Source: JBBECJ01 sp963763325 (lineage in GTDB: Bacteria > Chloroflexota > Chloroflexia > Thermomicrobiales > CFX8). Taken from it: DNA of 64,000 nucleotides. The notes under the pieces are model-generated. The model worked only from the letters and a program-made list of their open reading frames with translations. It was not told the origin of the DNA and searched no databases. The first letter of the stretch is position 1. Each line of letters begins with the position of its first letter. A program made the translations under genes and the position numbers. This document shows, piece after piece, positions 18,469 through 27,156 of this stretch. The stretch lies in the NCBI GenBank assembly GCA_963763325.1, contig CAVXOL010000020.1, forward strand, positions 96,043 through 160,042, read 5' to 3'.

Positions 18469-19032
18469 CTACCCGAAAACATCCGCGACTGAGAGAGTGA
18501 AGCCCGGCAGCACGTCGCCGCCATCGAGCGAGTCCTCTTCATACAGGACATGCGCTGCTCGGTCGGCAGCGTAGACCGTCACGGTGCGCTGGATTGGAAA
18601 GACGACCCAGATGAGCTTGACACCGGCGTCCAGGTACTCGTTGACCTTTTCCTGCACCTCGTTGGCGCTGTCGGATGGTGAGACGACTTCGACGGCAAGG
18701 TCAGGGGCTAGCTCAAGGAACTTCGCCCAGGCATCTTCTGGTGGCAGGCGTTCCGCGCGGACAAATGAAAGATCGGGGATGCGGACGGTATACGGGTCGC
18801 GGGCGAAGATGTACGCGCCGTCTGCACCGGCGATGTTGCCGAGCGCGCCAGCCTCAACAAATGGTGAAAGTCTGGCGGCTATTCGGATCGCAATCCTGCT
18901 GCTTTGGTGCCCCGAAAATCGGTAATTGAACCAACTCTCCGCGCACGAGTTCGTAGCGATGTCCGTCATCCGGCATCGCCAGAAGATCGTCTGGCCGTTA
19001 AGCAATGTCGCGATCGTCGAATCGACAGCCAT
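18469..19032 (-). CDS. Uma2 family (DUF820) nuclease-fold protein with a compensated double frameshift
   Basis: The open frame (187 residues) has the Uma2 C-terminal half: RIPDLSFVRAERLP, LAVEVVSPSDSANEV, YLDAGVKLIWVVFP. Its residues about 14-45 look unrelated. In the next frame over the same DNA (about 18890-18990) one reads DDLLAMPDDGHRYELVRGEL, the standard Uma2 start. So one indel near 18990 and an opposite one near 18895 hide the native N-terminus while leaving the frame open. The core acidic residues of the C-terminal half are present. Upstream is the 5' end of an unrelated spacer. Confidence 0.8.
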   Translation of the reverse strand: MAVDSTIATLLNGQTIFWRCRMTDIATNSCAESWFNYRFSGHQSSRIAIRIAARLSPFVEAGALGNIAGADGAYIFARDPYTVRIPDLSFVRAERLPPEDAWAKFLELAPDLAVEVVSPSDSANEVQEKVNEYLDAGVKLIWVVFPIQRTVTVYAADRAAHVLYEEDSLDGGDVLPGFTLSVADVFG

Positions 19033-19175
19033 CTCTCGATCCTCACTATCAGTGCACTACGATATCCAGTGTAACGATACACCGTTTCACGAACGTGCTG
19101 GCGATTACAAGGCTACACACTGGACGGCGCTCGGATGCGCGTTCGAGCGCCGCACCTGTCTTCGTTTGCTGGTGA

Positions 19176-20302
19176 TTACGGATCGATCCGCGTCAACGTG
19201 CCGTCGATCACGTTGCTGACCCAGATCGCGTCGTAGCCAGCGGCGATGCCCCACAAATCAGGTGGGCCGCCGGTGTAGCGAGCGACGATCTGGTTGGTTT
19301 TGGGATCAATTTGGGCAACCTCCCGCGCTGACGCCGAAATCACCCAGATTCCGCGTTCATCTATTGCGATGTCACCGGGGCTGGTGAGTGGAATCCTCGC
19401 AATGACCTCGCCAGTATCGGGGTTCAGGCGCAGGACCTCACCGACAAGGTCGGAACTCATGTTGGAGATCCAGAGCGATCCGGCATCGTAGTGCATGCCT
19501 GGTGCGAAGACTGGTCCGTTCACAATCCTGTCAACGATCGTGTTCGTCTCCAGATCAATTCGTGTCAGCGTCCCGTACTCGTCGCTGCTGGCAACCCAGA
19601 TCGCGCCGGGAACGATCTCGATCTGGTCAGCGAAGCTGATGTCGAACGACGCGAGCACCGTGCCGGTCTCCGCGTTGATTCGAACGACCCGGCCTTCGAA
19701 CCTCGCCGATGCCCAGACTGTCGTACCTTCGTCGTCGATCGCCAGTGCGCGCGGCCGTATCGATGTCTCGATCGTTCGGACGATAGCGTTCGTGTCTGGA
19801 TCGATCAGCACGATGACACCCTTGGCACTGGCGGCATCCGTGCCGCGCCAGCCGCTGGCCCAAACCCCATCCCGGCCAATCGCAACGACGGCAACAGGCG
19901 AATTCGCGCCCGGCGCGGCTGGGAGCGCGTCGAGACTGATTGTCGCCGTCATGCTTCCGGTAGCAGGGTCGATCCTCGCGACATGACTGACACCATCAAT
20001 CGCGATCGACAGCCAGATCGAGTCAAAGCCAGCCACCGGACCCCAGGGCGTGACGCCGGGTTCAATCACGTCGCTGACGTTGTCGAGCACCTCGGCTCCG
20101 ATAGAGATCAGGTTGACAGACGTAGCTTCAGGGGCCGCCGGAGAGGAGACTACGATCTCCGTCGGGTTGGCAACGGCAACGGTGTTCAAGCCCTGCTGAG
20201 GGACGGTTGATGTTGGATCGGATCGTCGGAGCCCATACACGCGACGAGTACCGGTGCAATGACGAGAGTCACTCCGAGAATCGCGGATCGGACGCGCGAC
20301 AT
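19176..20302 (-). CDS. Beta-propeller lipoprotein (Vgb/YncE-like), 5-bp duplication in the leader
   Basis: From ATG 20300-20302 the frame encodes a lipoprotein leader (VTLVIAPVLVACMGSDD, lipobox LVAC). A tandem 5-bp repeat ggatcggatc at 20215-20224 shifts the frame. The remainder (frame from 20240) is about 340 residues of six to seven repeats of the form GxVWASxxxGRVVRINAETGTVLA and LWISN-LRLNPDTGEV, as in virginiamycin-B-lyase/YncE-like propellers. Removing five bases restores one secreted propeller. The role is probably extracytoplasmic binding; enzymatic activity is not supported. It lies downstream of the similar membrane propeller and the sigma factor. Confidence 0.8.
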
Positions 20303-20358
20303 CTGTTCACCTCTTCGCTCAATGACCCAACTACGGATAGGTCGATCGGTTCGACGAT

Positions 20359-21703
20359 CTACTCGTCGAAGTCAATCCGAAGAACCTTCCCTTCGTTCGC
20401 CAGCGCGACCCACAACGTGTCCTCTGCGACCGCCATCGTCGCCACGCCGGTGCCGGTGGCAAATCGCGCGCGTGTTTCACCGCTCACAGGATCGAGCCGC
20501 AGCACTTCACCCGTCGACGAACTGTGGACCCAGAGCATCCCGTCGGCAGCCGTCAGCCAGTCCGGACCGACAACATCGACCCGCGCGACGACGTCATTGG
20601 ATGTTGGATCGATCTTGAACAGGGCGCCGAGATTTAGGTCTGCCGACCCAGACGGTTTCGCCGGAGACCGCCACTGCCAGTGGCGACCCAATCGATATCG
20701 TTGCGACGATGGCATTTGTGGTGGGATCAATCCGGGAAACGGTGTTGTTGGAGAGACTTGTGACCCAAACTGCCGAATCAGTCGCAGCGATCATCCCGCG
20801 TGGGTCGTCGATTGCGATCGTTGCGAGCAGTGTTCCAGTCTCGGCGTCAATTCGAATGACGGCGTTATGGTACTGGGACGTCACCCATAGATCGCCGGAT
20901 GCGAGGACCAGTTTATCTGGTAGTGCCTCCAGCGCCACGATCTGATCCAGCTCGCTCGTCGTCGCATCAATGTGCGCGACTTCAAACACCTCCGACTCAC
21001 CCGATCCCGACGAACGAGAGAACCAGACTCCATCGGAAGATGTCACCGCGAATACCGGCGAGCAGCCGCAGCTAAGTCCGGACGGGTCCTGCCAATCAAT
21101 CGGCCCGATATCCACCTCAGCAACGATCTCGTTGGACGCGGGATCGATTTGTACGATGACGTCGTGCTCGATATCCGGCACCCAGACCCCGTCGTTCGAT
21201 GCGGCCAGACCGTACGGGCGCCCACCAACATCGACTGTTGCCGAGACTGGTTGCACGACGTTCGGTGTCGGTACGATCGTGGGTGATACTGGCGTCGCTT
21301 GTGGTGCTCCTGTTCGTTCGGCTGTGCCGCGCAGGGTGATCACCAGCAACCCTCCGACGAGGACGAAGATCAGCGCCGCGGCGGCCAGCTTCAGGGTTTC
21401 GCGCGGCCATGACTGCGGCTGTCGTTTCGTCCAGCGATCCGTCTGCGGCAGTAGTTCCGGACGTTGGCTCAACCCGGCGCGAAGGCGATCCAGCGTTTCC
21501 TCGTCCTCCGCCTCTTTGGACTCTTCACCGTTGAGATGGGCGAGCCGGTCCGGCCGAGGTCCGTGCCGCTGGGCGAGGACGCGTAGCACGTCCAGTCGGC
21601 AGGTCAAGGCTGTCAGGAATGCCATCCCGCGCGGCGGCGTCGAGCGTGCGCCGGACGCGGTCGCGCGTCTGCTGATCGCTGATCGGCGCCAAACCTCTTT
21701 CAC
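20359..21703 (-). CDS. Membrane-anchored beta-propeller protein next to an ECF sigma factor (frameshifted)
   Basis: N-terminal cytoplasmic region of about 100 residues (EESKEAEDEETLDRLRAGLS), one transmembrane helix (LKLAAAALIFVLVGGLLVITL), a Thr/Pro linker, then propeller repeats (GRPYGLAASNDGVWVPDIEH, VSRIDPTTNAIVATISIGSP). At about 20630 one indel moves the last two blades to another frame (LGALFKIDPTSNDVVARVDV, ending LRIDFDE). At the 5' end, ISDQQTRDRVRRTLDAAARD lies in a different frame from LDVLRVLAQRHG, so a further indel sits near 21620. The architecture (short cytoplasmic domain, one helix, extracytoplasmic sensor domain beside an ECF sigma gene) fits an anti-sigma-like sensor, but no zinc-binding anti-sigma motif is visible. 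The role is inference. Confidence 0.7.
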
Positions 21704-22354
21704 CTGTGGTTCAGAGTTGGATTCATCGAACCGGGATTGCTGCTCTCCGAGAATGACGCGCAGGCGTGAGCGCGCGTCGACAACCGGGACCGGACTGTCC
21801 CCGCCGGCACGCCGAGCCGTTCAGCAGTCGCCGCGTCCGGCAGATCGAGGTAATAGTGCATCACGATCGCCGCACGCTGCTCGGCGGTGAGTCGACCGAG
21901 GGCCTTCCAGACCTTGTCACGCGTCTCGGCGGCCAATAGCAGCGATCGGGATCCGGGCTCTCGTCGATTGGGTCCGGATCTGTGTCCGGGTGTCTAAGGT
22001 CGGCGACCCGGACAGTGCGCCTCTCGCGCATTGCTAGCGTGATCCGCATCATTCGCACGATCCGCAGGAACCAGGGGCCAAAATGGACGGCCTGGATCGA
22101 ACTGGGCGATGCGATCGTAGACGCGGATGAAGGCTGATTGCACGATAATCTTGCGCGAGGTCGCGGTCGTGCGTGATGAGGTACGCCACTCGCGCAGCCG
22201 GTACCTGCCAAGCGAGCATCAGAGACTCAAGTCCCCGAATATCCCCTTGCTGGAGGCTCATGATGGCGGCGCGCTCGTCATCCACCGGGTCCTGCATATT
22301 CCATGTCGCCACAGTGTCTACTGTTACTATCCGCGACAGGTCTGGAATGCTCAT
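21700..22354 (-). pseudogene. ECF sigma-70 factor, frameshifted
   Basis: Sigma2: LESLMLAWQVPAARVAYLIT and FWPWFLRIVRMMRITLAMRE are in two different frames. Sigma4: GRLTAEQRAAIVMHYYLDLP, AERLGVPAGTVRSRLS in a third, with the last turn (DARSRLRVILGEQQSRF) in the frame of the downstream propeller gene. At least three indels between 21770 and 22160 break the gene. The start is probably at or near 22297 (MQDPVDDERAAIMSLQQGD), or at 22354. The end overlaps the start region of the propeller gene, as expected for a coupled sigma/anti-sigma-type pair. Function as an ECF sigma factor is family knowledge. Confidence 0.8.
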
Positions 22355-22587
22355 TCAATATCAGAATGAGTAATGTTACTCTGCGCGTAATCTGCATGCG
22401 GTGGTCATGCGCGATCAGTGGTTTCGGGCGGATCATTTGGGCGACGGGATAGCGATCCAGGTTCGCTGTCGTCGTTCGCGACATCAGCGCTTCAAACCGG
22501 CAGCAGGAACTGGCCCGACCTTGGATGGCCGGGCCAGTGATGGGTGGGTGGAGCGTGCTGTTCGCGTTGATCTACCGCCGCACCGTG

Positions 22588-23026
22588 CTAACGGATCCGG
22601 CAACCCGGGTCATGGCTCAGGCTGAGGTTGAGCAGACCCTCGCCCTGACCGCACGCGGGAATCTGGCGGTCTCGCCACCGTAGGCGAGCCATCCCTCACC
22701 CTGGCCAGGAGCGACATGCGCGACGAGCATTGGCCGTGTGGTCGCGGCGGCGAGGTTCAGGCGGCCCTCGCCCATGCCGGGCGCGTCGTACGCTCTCGGC
22801 ATAACGGCCGAGTGAGGCAGGATGCCATTGACGAGACCCTCTCCCGATCCCTGGGGCATGGTATGCAACGGGGCGCTGTTCGCTCGAAGCCTCGTTACCG
22901 GTCGACGGCAACGCCCTCGGCCTGATCGAGTGCGACGATCAGCAAGGCAATGTTCAGGAGAATGCTGAACGCAAAGATCGTAATACCCGTCCGGCCGATG
23001 ACGAAGCGCTGCATGGTTGCCTGCAT
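22588..23026 (-). CDS. Single-pass membrane protein with four PG-x-GEG repeats (frameshifted), unknown family
   Basis: ATG 23024-23026, 7 bases after AAGGAG. The first 43 codons give a helix-containing peptide (TGITIFAFSILLNIALLIVA, then LDQAEGVAVD) and a stop at 22895. In shifted frames the DNA continues with APGIG-GEGLVNGI, then YDAPGMGEGRLNLAA, HVAPGQGEGWLAYGG and CGQGEGLLNLSLS, ending at a TAG at 22588. Three one-base changes (extra C at about 22903, extra G near 22850, missing base near 22650) join all into one protein of about 145 residues. GEG-to-GEG spacing is 24, 24 and 19 residues. I do not recognise the family. Alternatives: a genuine 43-residue peptide followed by decayed DNA. Confidence 0.55.
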
Positions 23027-23039
23027 CGATGTACTCCTT

Positions 23040-23521
23040 CAACGCGCGTGAGCGCCATGACGATGACGTGAACGGTCCACCTGGTTGAAGACGAGGTGTC
23101 GGCCTGCGTCGATCGAATGCTCGGTGGGTGTCCTTGTCTGACCCATTCCGACGCGAACCCTCTGGAGCAGTTCAAAGTGCCGGCATTTTTTCTCGAACTG
23201 TCCAGGAGCTTCAACTGCAGCTCTAGCAGGCCGAGCTGACGATTCCGCTTCCGACGCCACGCGTCCGTGACGCCGACGAGTAATGGGAATTGAGCCAGTA
23301 CCACTGCCGACTGGTTGTGGATTTGCGTCTACCAGTACTACTCACGAGGGCTCCAGAATGTTCATCGAGATCGTGCAGCCAGCGTGCAGTAGCGATGCAA
23401 CGGTGACGCGCTGATGGGCGAAATCGTTCCAGATCTGGTCATCGCAGACAGTTGACGCGTCCGGTCTGTGGTGGGAGCATCGCATCATAGACAGATGGGC
23501 GCAACTACTGGGAGGAAGACA
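23040..23521. other. 480-bp spacer between divergent genes
   Basis: Separates the minus-strand GEG-repeat gene from the plus-strand alcohol dehydrogenase, so it should hold both promoters. A minus frame at 23039-23260 is open but resembles nothing. GGGAGGAAGAC just before 23522 is the ribosome site of the dehydrogenase. Confidence 0.5.
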
Positions 23522-24617
23522 ATGACGATCACTGCGCGAGGAGCGATTGCGAGGACGCCGGGGGCGCCGGCCGAGATCGAGGAGTTCACGATCGACGATC
23601 CGGGGCCGAACGAGGTGCTGGTCCGGATCCAGGCGTCGGGCGTCTGCCACACCGATCTCGGCGTCAAGAGCGGCACCTATGGCACGAGCGGCTTCCCGTT
23701 CCTGCTCGGCCACGAGGGGGCCGGGATCGTCGAGGCGGTCGGGCCGGGCGTGGACGCAGCCGCGGTCGGCGAGCACGTCATCCTGGCCTGGCGGGCGCCG
23801 TGTGGCGTCTGCCGCTTCTGCCGGGTCGGCCAGCCGCACTACTGCGCTGCCAGCCTCAACGCCGAGAAGCGCATGCGCATCGATGAAGGGCGACACGCTC
23901 AACCCGGTGCTCGGGATCGGCACCTTCTGCACCCACACGCTCGTCCACGCGCGGCAGGCGATCCCGATCTCGCCGACCTGCCGCCGGCCCAGATGTCGCT
24001 GATCGGCTGCGGCGTGATGACCGGCGTCGGCGCGGCGCTCTACACGGCCGGGGTCGAGCCCGGCACCAGCGTGGCCGTCTTCGGCTGCGGCGGCGTCGGC
24101 GACAGCGTCATCCAGGGCGCGCGGCTGGCCGGCGCGACGACGATCATCGCCGTCGACATCGACCCGCGGAAGCTGGAGTGGGCCAAGGGCTTCGGCGCGA
24201 CCCACACGGTCAACGCCCGCGAGGGCGACCCGGTCGCGCAGATCAAGGAGATCACCGGCGGCAACGGCGTCAACTACTCGTTCGAGGCGGTCGGCAGCTC
24301 GCAGACGCTGGAGCAGGCGCTCTGGTGCCGCGATCTGGCCGGCACCTGCGTCCTGATCGGCGTGCCCGGCCCCGGGCCGACGACTCGACATCGACGATGC
24401 AGCAGCTTCTTCGACCTCGGCGGCAGCCTCCGCGTCTGCTGGTACGGCGACTGCCTGCCGACGCGCGACTTCCCGATGCTGGCCGACATGGTACGAGCAG
24501 GGCCAGCTCAACCTCGACGACGTCGTCACCCGCAAGATCGCCCTCGACGAGACCGAAGAAGCCTTCGAGGCGATGAAGCGAGGCGAGACGCTGCGCTCGG
24601 TGATCATGTTCGATTAG
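23522..24617 (+). CDS. Zinc alcohol dehydrogenase, S-(hydroxymethyl)mycothiol dehydrogenase-like (frameshifted)
   Basis: Medium-chain dehydrogenase: catalytic Zn ligands in SGVCHTDLG and GHEGAG, a structural-zinc four-Cys loop CGVCRFCRVGQPHYC, and the NAD Rossmann motif FGCGGVGDS. The wording of DLAGTCVLIGVPGPG and FDLGGSLRVCWYGDCLPTRD is that of the MscR-type (mycothiol-dependent formaldehyde dehydrogenase) subgroup, so NAD-linked oxidation of a thiol-formaldehyde adduct is plausible. The frame breaks at about 23882, twice around 24385-24405, and at about 24490. The end (ALDETEEAFEAMKRGETLRS) is in a different frame. About 365 codons in total, normal for the family. Confidence 0.8.
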
Positions 24618-24724
24618 CAATCAGCCGTCAGCTATCAGCTATCAGCCTGTTACTGGGTATCGGAAGGTTCGTCCCTTTCGATACAGGCTATAGGCTGAGG
24701 GCTGATTGCTGACGGCTGATTGCT
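24616..24724. repeat. 17-bp perfect inverted repeat of CAGC/GCTGA words
   Basis: agcaatcagccgtcagc at 24616-24632 is the exact reverse complement of 24708-24724, with more iterated cagctatcagc and ggctgagggctga words between them. The left arm holds the dehydrogenase stop and the right arm encodes the last codons of the convergent APH-like gene, so both genes end inside the palindrome. A bidirectional terminator is likely. Confidence 0.75.
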
Positions 24725-25770
24725 TCCCGCGCCCGATCCGCCCACCAGGCGAGGTCGGCGCGGGCCTGTTCGCCGCCGCGTGTGGCTTCGGTCGCGGAGT
24801 ACCAGCCGAAGCGGATCAGGCCGCCCAGGATTGAGAGGTCGAGCATCGGTTGCCAGTCGTTGGGATTGAAGCGTGGGCCAAGGTGGCGTTGGAGGGCATC
24901 GCGGTAGATCTCCATCGCTTCGATCCGGTCGCCGGGGAGCCATGGCGTCCGTGCACCCAGATACCAGATCATGTCGAGCGGCGCGACATTGACGCCGGCG
25001 ATCGCCCAGTCGATCAGCGTCAGGCGAGGAGCACCGTTGACGTGCTCGATTGCGATATTGGCGATCCGGGCGTCGCCGTGGACGAGCGTCTGTGGGAAGC
25101 GCGCGAGGGCCGTGACGAGCGGGGCAGGGTCGTTCGATAGCGAGAGGCAGATATCGTAGAGATCGGGAGGCAGTAACGACGCTAGGTTGTCCCAGCCCTG
25201 CTGAGCGGCCAGCGGCATCACTCCTGGCGCGTCGGCGTGTCGGCGGGCGGTGGCGGGGGAGATGATGCTGTAGTGGATGTCGGGCGGGCAAAGGCCGGTC
25301 GCGGCGTCGGCCAGTTCCGGCGCATCCCAGAAGGTCGCGTGCATCGCGGCAAGCCCGTTCAGGATCGCGACGTGCTCGCCGTAGGTGATCGTTCCACGGT
25401 TGAGGATCAGCGCTTGACCGATATCGCGCATCAGGATCGCCCAGCCGTCGCCGTCGCGCGCGCAGGCGACATAACTGTGCCCAATCGCAGTCGGCAACTG
25501 GTCTAGCAATCCGGCCTTCCAGACGCCTGCCTCGCGGCCGAGGTCGTCGTTGGTGGCCCGCATGAAGTAATCCCACTCGGCCGACACTCGCTTCAATACG
25601 TAGCGCCGTGTCGCACCGTTCGCCAGCAGCACCTCGACGACCGATAACCCGCTACCGGACCAGGCAGATGACCGTTCTTCCAATTCCACTTCTCTGACTG
25701 AATTGACCCGCTCGCCTGTCAACAGCGACAGCGTCTCAGGCGTGAGCAGCAGTTCGATGCTCTCAATCAA
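24688..25770 (-). CDS. Aminoglycoside-phosphotransferase (APH)/choline-kinase-fold protein
   Basis: The natural start is TTG 25768-25770 behind AGGGGAAATCC, giving 360 residues. Kinase landmarks: ATRRYVLKRVS (ATP-site Lys), the Brenner motif LVHGDARIANIAIE, and IDWAIAGV (metal-binding Asp in place of DFG). It phosphorylates a small-molecule hydroxyl; the substrate cannot be read. The C-terminal tail SRQQSALSL is encoded by an intergenic palindrome and is probably not conserved. It stands convergent to the dehydrogenase. Confidence 0.85.
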   Translation of the reverse strand: MIESIELLLTPETLSLLTGERVNSVREVELEERSSAWSGSGLSVVEVLLANGATRRYVLKRVSAEWDYFMRATNDDLGREAGVWKAGLLDQLPTAIGHSYVACARDGDGWAILMRDIGQALILNRGTITYGEHVAILNGLAAMHATFWDAPELADAATGLCPPDIHYSIISPATARRHADAPGVMPLAAQQGWDNLASLLPPDLYDICLSLSNDPAPLVTALARFPQTLVHGDARIANIAIEHVNGAPRLTLIDWAIAGVNVAPLDMIWYLGARTPWLPGDRIEAMEIYRDALQRHLGPRFNPNDWQPMLDLSILGGLIRFGWYSATEATRGGEQARADLAWWADRAREAISRQQSALSL

Positions 25771-25896
25771 TGGATTTCCCCTACAGCTATCCGATGACGA
25801 CGAGCGACAGGTCGGAAGGTCTCCGGTATTATCCACTCTCGTTAAACTGCCGCCATCTCTGCCAGCGCCCACCGGACACAAATACGGGCATCTGGC

Positions 25897-25948
25897 CGGC
25901 TGACTGCTGACCGACTGACAGGCTGATCGCTGACGACTGAAAGCTGAG
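25897..25948. repeat. Iterated GCTGA(C/T) words upstream of the first DAO gene
   Basis: ggctgactgctgaccgactgacaggctgatcgctgacgactgaaagctgagg: seven copies of a CTGA word at 4-9 bp spacing. It resembles one arm of the 24616-24724 palindrome, and no clear partner arm is present. It directly precedes the next start codon. Confidence 0.6.
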
Positions 25949-25958
25949 GGCTTCCGGA

Positions 25959-27134
25959 ATGACCATCTCGCTGTGGCAGGACACGGCCGTCTGGCCGGGA
26001 GAAGTCGAGCACGAGCAGATCGTCGCCGATATCGCGATCATCGGTGGCGGTGTCGTTGGGGCGACGCTCGCGACCTTGCTGACCGCGGCAGGACGTGATG
26101 TCGTCGTCCTCGAAGCGGGGCACGTCGCCAGCGGAGCGAGTGGGCGGAACGCAGGCCACTGCCTGGCTGGACTGCGCCACAACTACCATAAGGCGGTCGA
26201 GCGGTTCGGTCGCGAACAGGCGAAGGCGCTGCGCCACCAGTTGCTTGAGAACCGCGAGATGGTGCACGGACTGATCAAGCAGTTCAACGTCCCGCACGAA
26301 CGGCCCGGCTCCCAGTACCTCGGCTTCAACGAGGTCGAGGGCGCCGAACTGCTCGAATGCGTCCGTGCCTTCCACGCCGATGGCTTCGACGACATCGAGT
26401 ACAGCGAGACCGACCCGTACGGTCGCGGCTTCGTTGGCCGCATCTACCAGCCCGGTGACATGTGGCTCCAGCCGTATCTGCTCGTCACGCGAATGATGGC
26501 TGCCTCACGTGCGCGTGTGCTGGAAAACTGCGCCGTCCGCGCCATCGAGCAGAACGGTGACACGGTCACCGTCCGCGGCCGGACCGCGACCGTCGAGTGC
26601 AAGCAGGCGGTCCTCGCTACCAACGCCTACTCGCGGACGCTCCACGAGTACTTCCGCGACAAGGTTACTCCCTGCCGGGGGCAGATGTACGCGACCGCGC
26701 CGAGCGACGAGCCACGGCTGATCGAGATGCCGACCGGCACCGACCGCTCGACCGGCGACAACTCGGCCTACTTCCGCCAACTTCCGGACGGCCGCTTTCT
26801 GATTGGCGGGTTCCGACGTGCCTTCATCGACGACGAGCTGGGCTACGGCGACGAGACGACGCCGCAACTCCAGGCGATGATGCAGGGCTGGGTGGCAGAG
26901 CGGTTCCCGGAGATCGGCAAGCTGAGAGTGACGCACCGCTGGGCCGGGATCCTCGGTTACACGCCGGACGCGCTACCGATCGTCGGCCGCCTGCCGGACA
27001 TGCGGAGTGTCTACTTCGCGGTCGGCTTCAACGGCTCGGGCATGAGCTACGGTCCGCTGACGGCGCGGCTGACCGCCGAATACATGCTCGATGGCGCCCA
27101 CCCTGGTCTCTTTCATGTCGACCGGCTCGGCTAA
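25959..27134 (+). CDS. DAO-family FAD oxidoreductase (gamma-glutamylputrescine-oxidase-like), copy 1
   Basis: 391 residues, intact. N-terminal FAD Rossmann motif in IAIIGGGVVGATLATLL, followed by VVVLEAGHVASGASGRNAGH, the DAO-family serine-rich loop. A substrate half follows (RGFVGRIYQPGDMWLQPYLL) and the C-terminal FAD loop VGFNGSGMSYGPLTARLTAE. Such enzymes oxidise amines such as gamma-glutamylputrescine or N-methyl amino acids, giving H2O2; the substrate here is unknown. An unusual N-terminal WQDTAVWPGEVEHEQ extension precedes the Rossmann motif, as in PuuB-like proteins. Copy 2 follows after 22 bp. Confidence 0.88.
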   Translation: MTISLWQDTAVWPGEVEHEQIVADIAIIGGGVVGATLATLLTAAGRDVVVLEAGHVASGASGRNAGHCLAGLRHNYHKAVERFGREQAKALRHQLLENREMVHGLIKQFNVPHERPGSQYLGFNEVEGAELLECVRAFHADGFDDIEYSETDPYGRGFVGRIYQPGDMWLQPYLLVTRMMAASRARVLENCAVRAIEQNGDTVTVRGRTATVECKQAVLATNAYSRTLHEYFRDKVTPCRGQMYATAPSDEPRLIEMPTGTDRSTGDNSAYFRQLPDGRFLIGGFRRAFIDDELGYGDETTPQLQAMMQGWVAERFPEIGKLRVTHRWAGILGYTPDALPIVGRLPDMRSVYFAVGFNGSGMSYGPLTARLTAEYMLDGAHPGLFHVDRLG

Positions 27135-27156
27135 TACACCCGAACAGGAGCATTGA

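Noticed and set aside
23039..23260. 73-residue minus-strand frame upstream of the GEG protein
   Set aside because: No recognisable domain or ribosome site; listed only as spacer.
23342..24607. 421-residue minus-strand open frame
   Set aside because: Antisense to the alcohol dehydrogenase, which has all expected zinc and NAD motifs.
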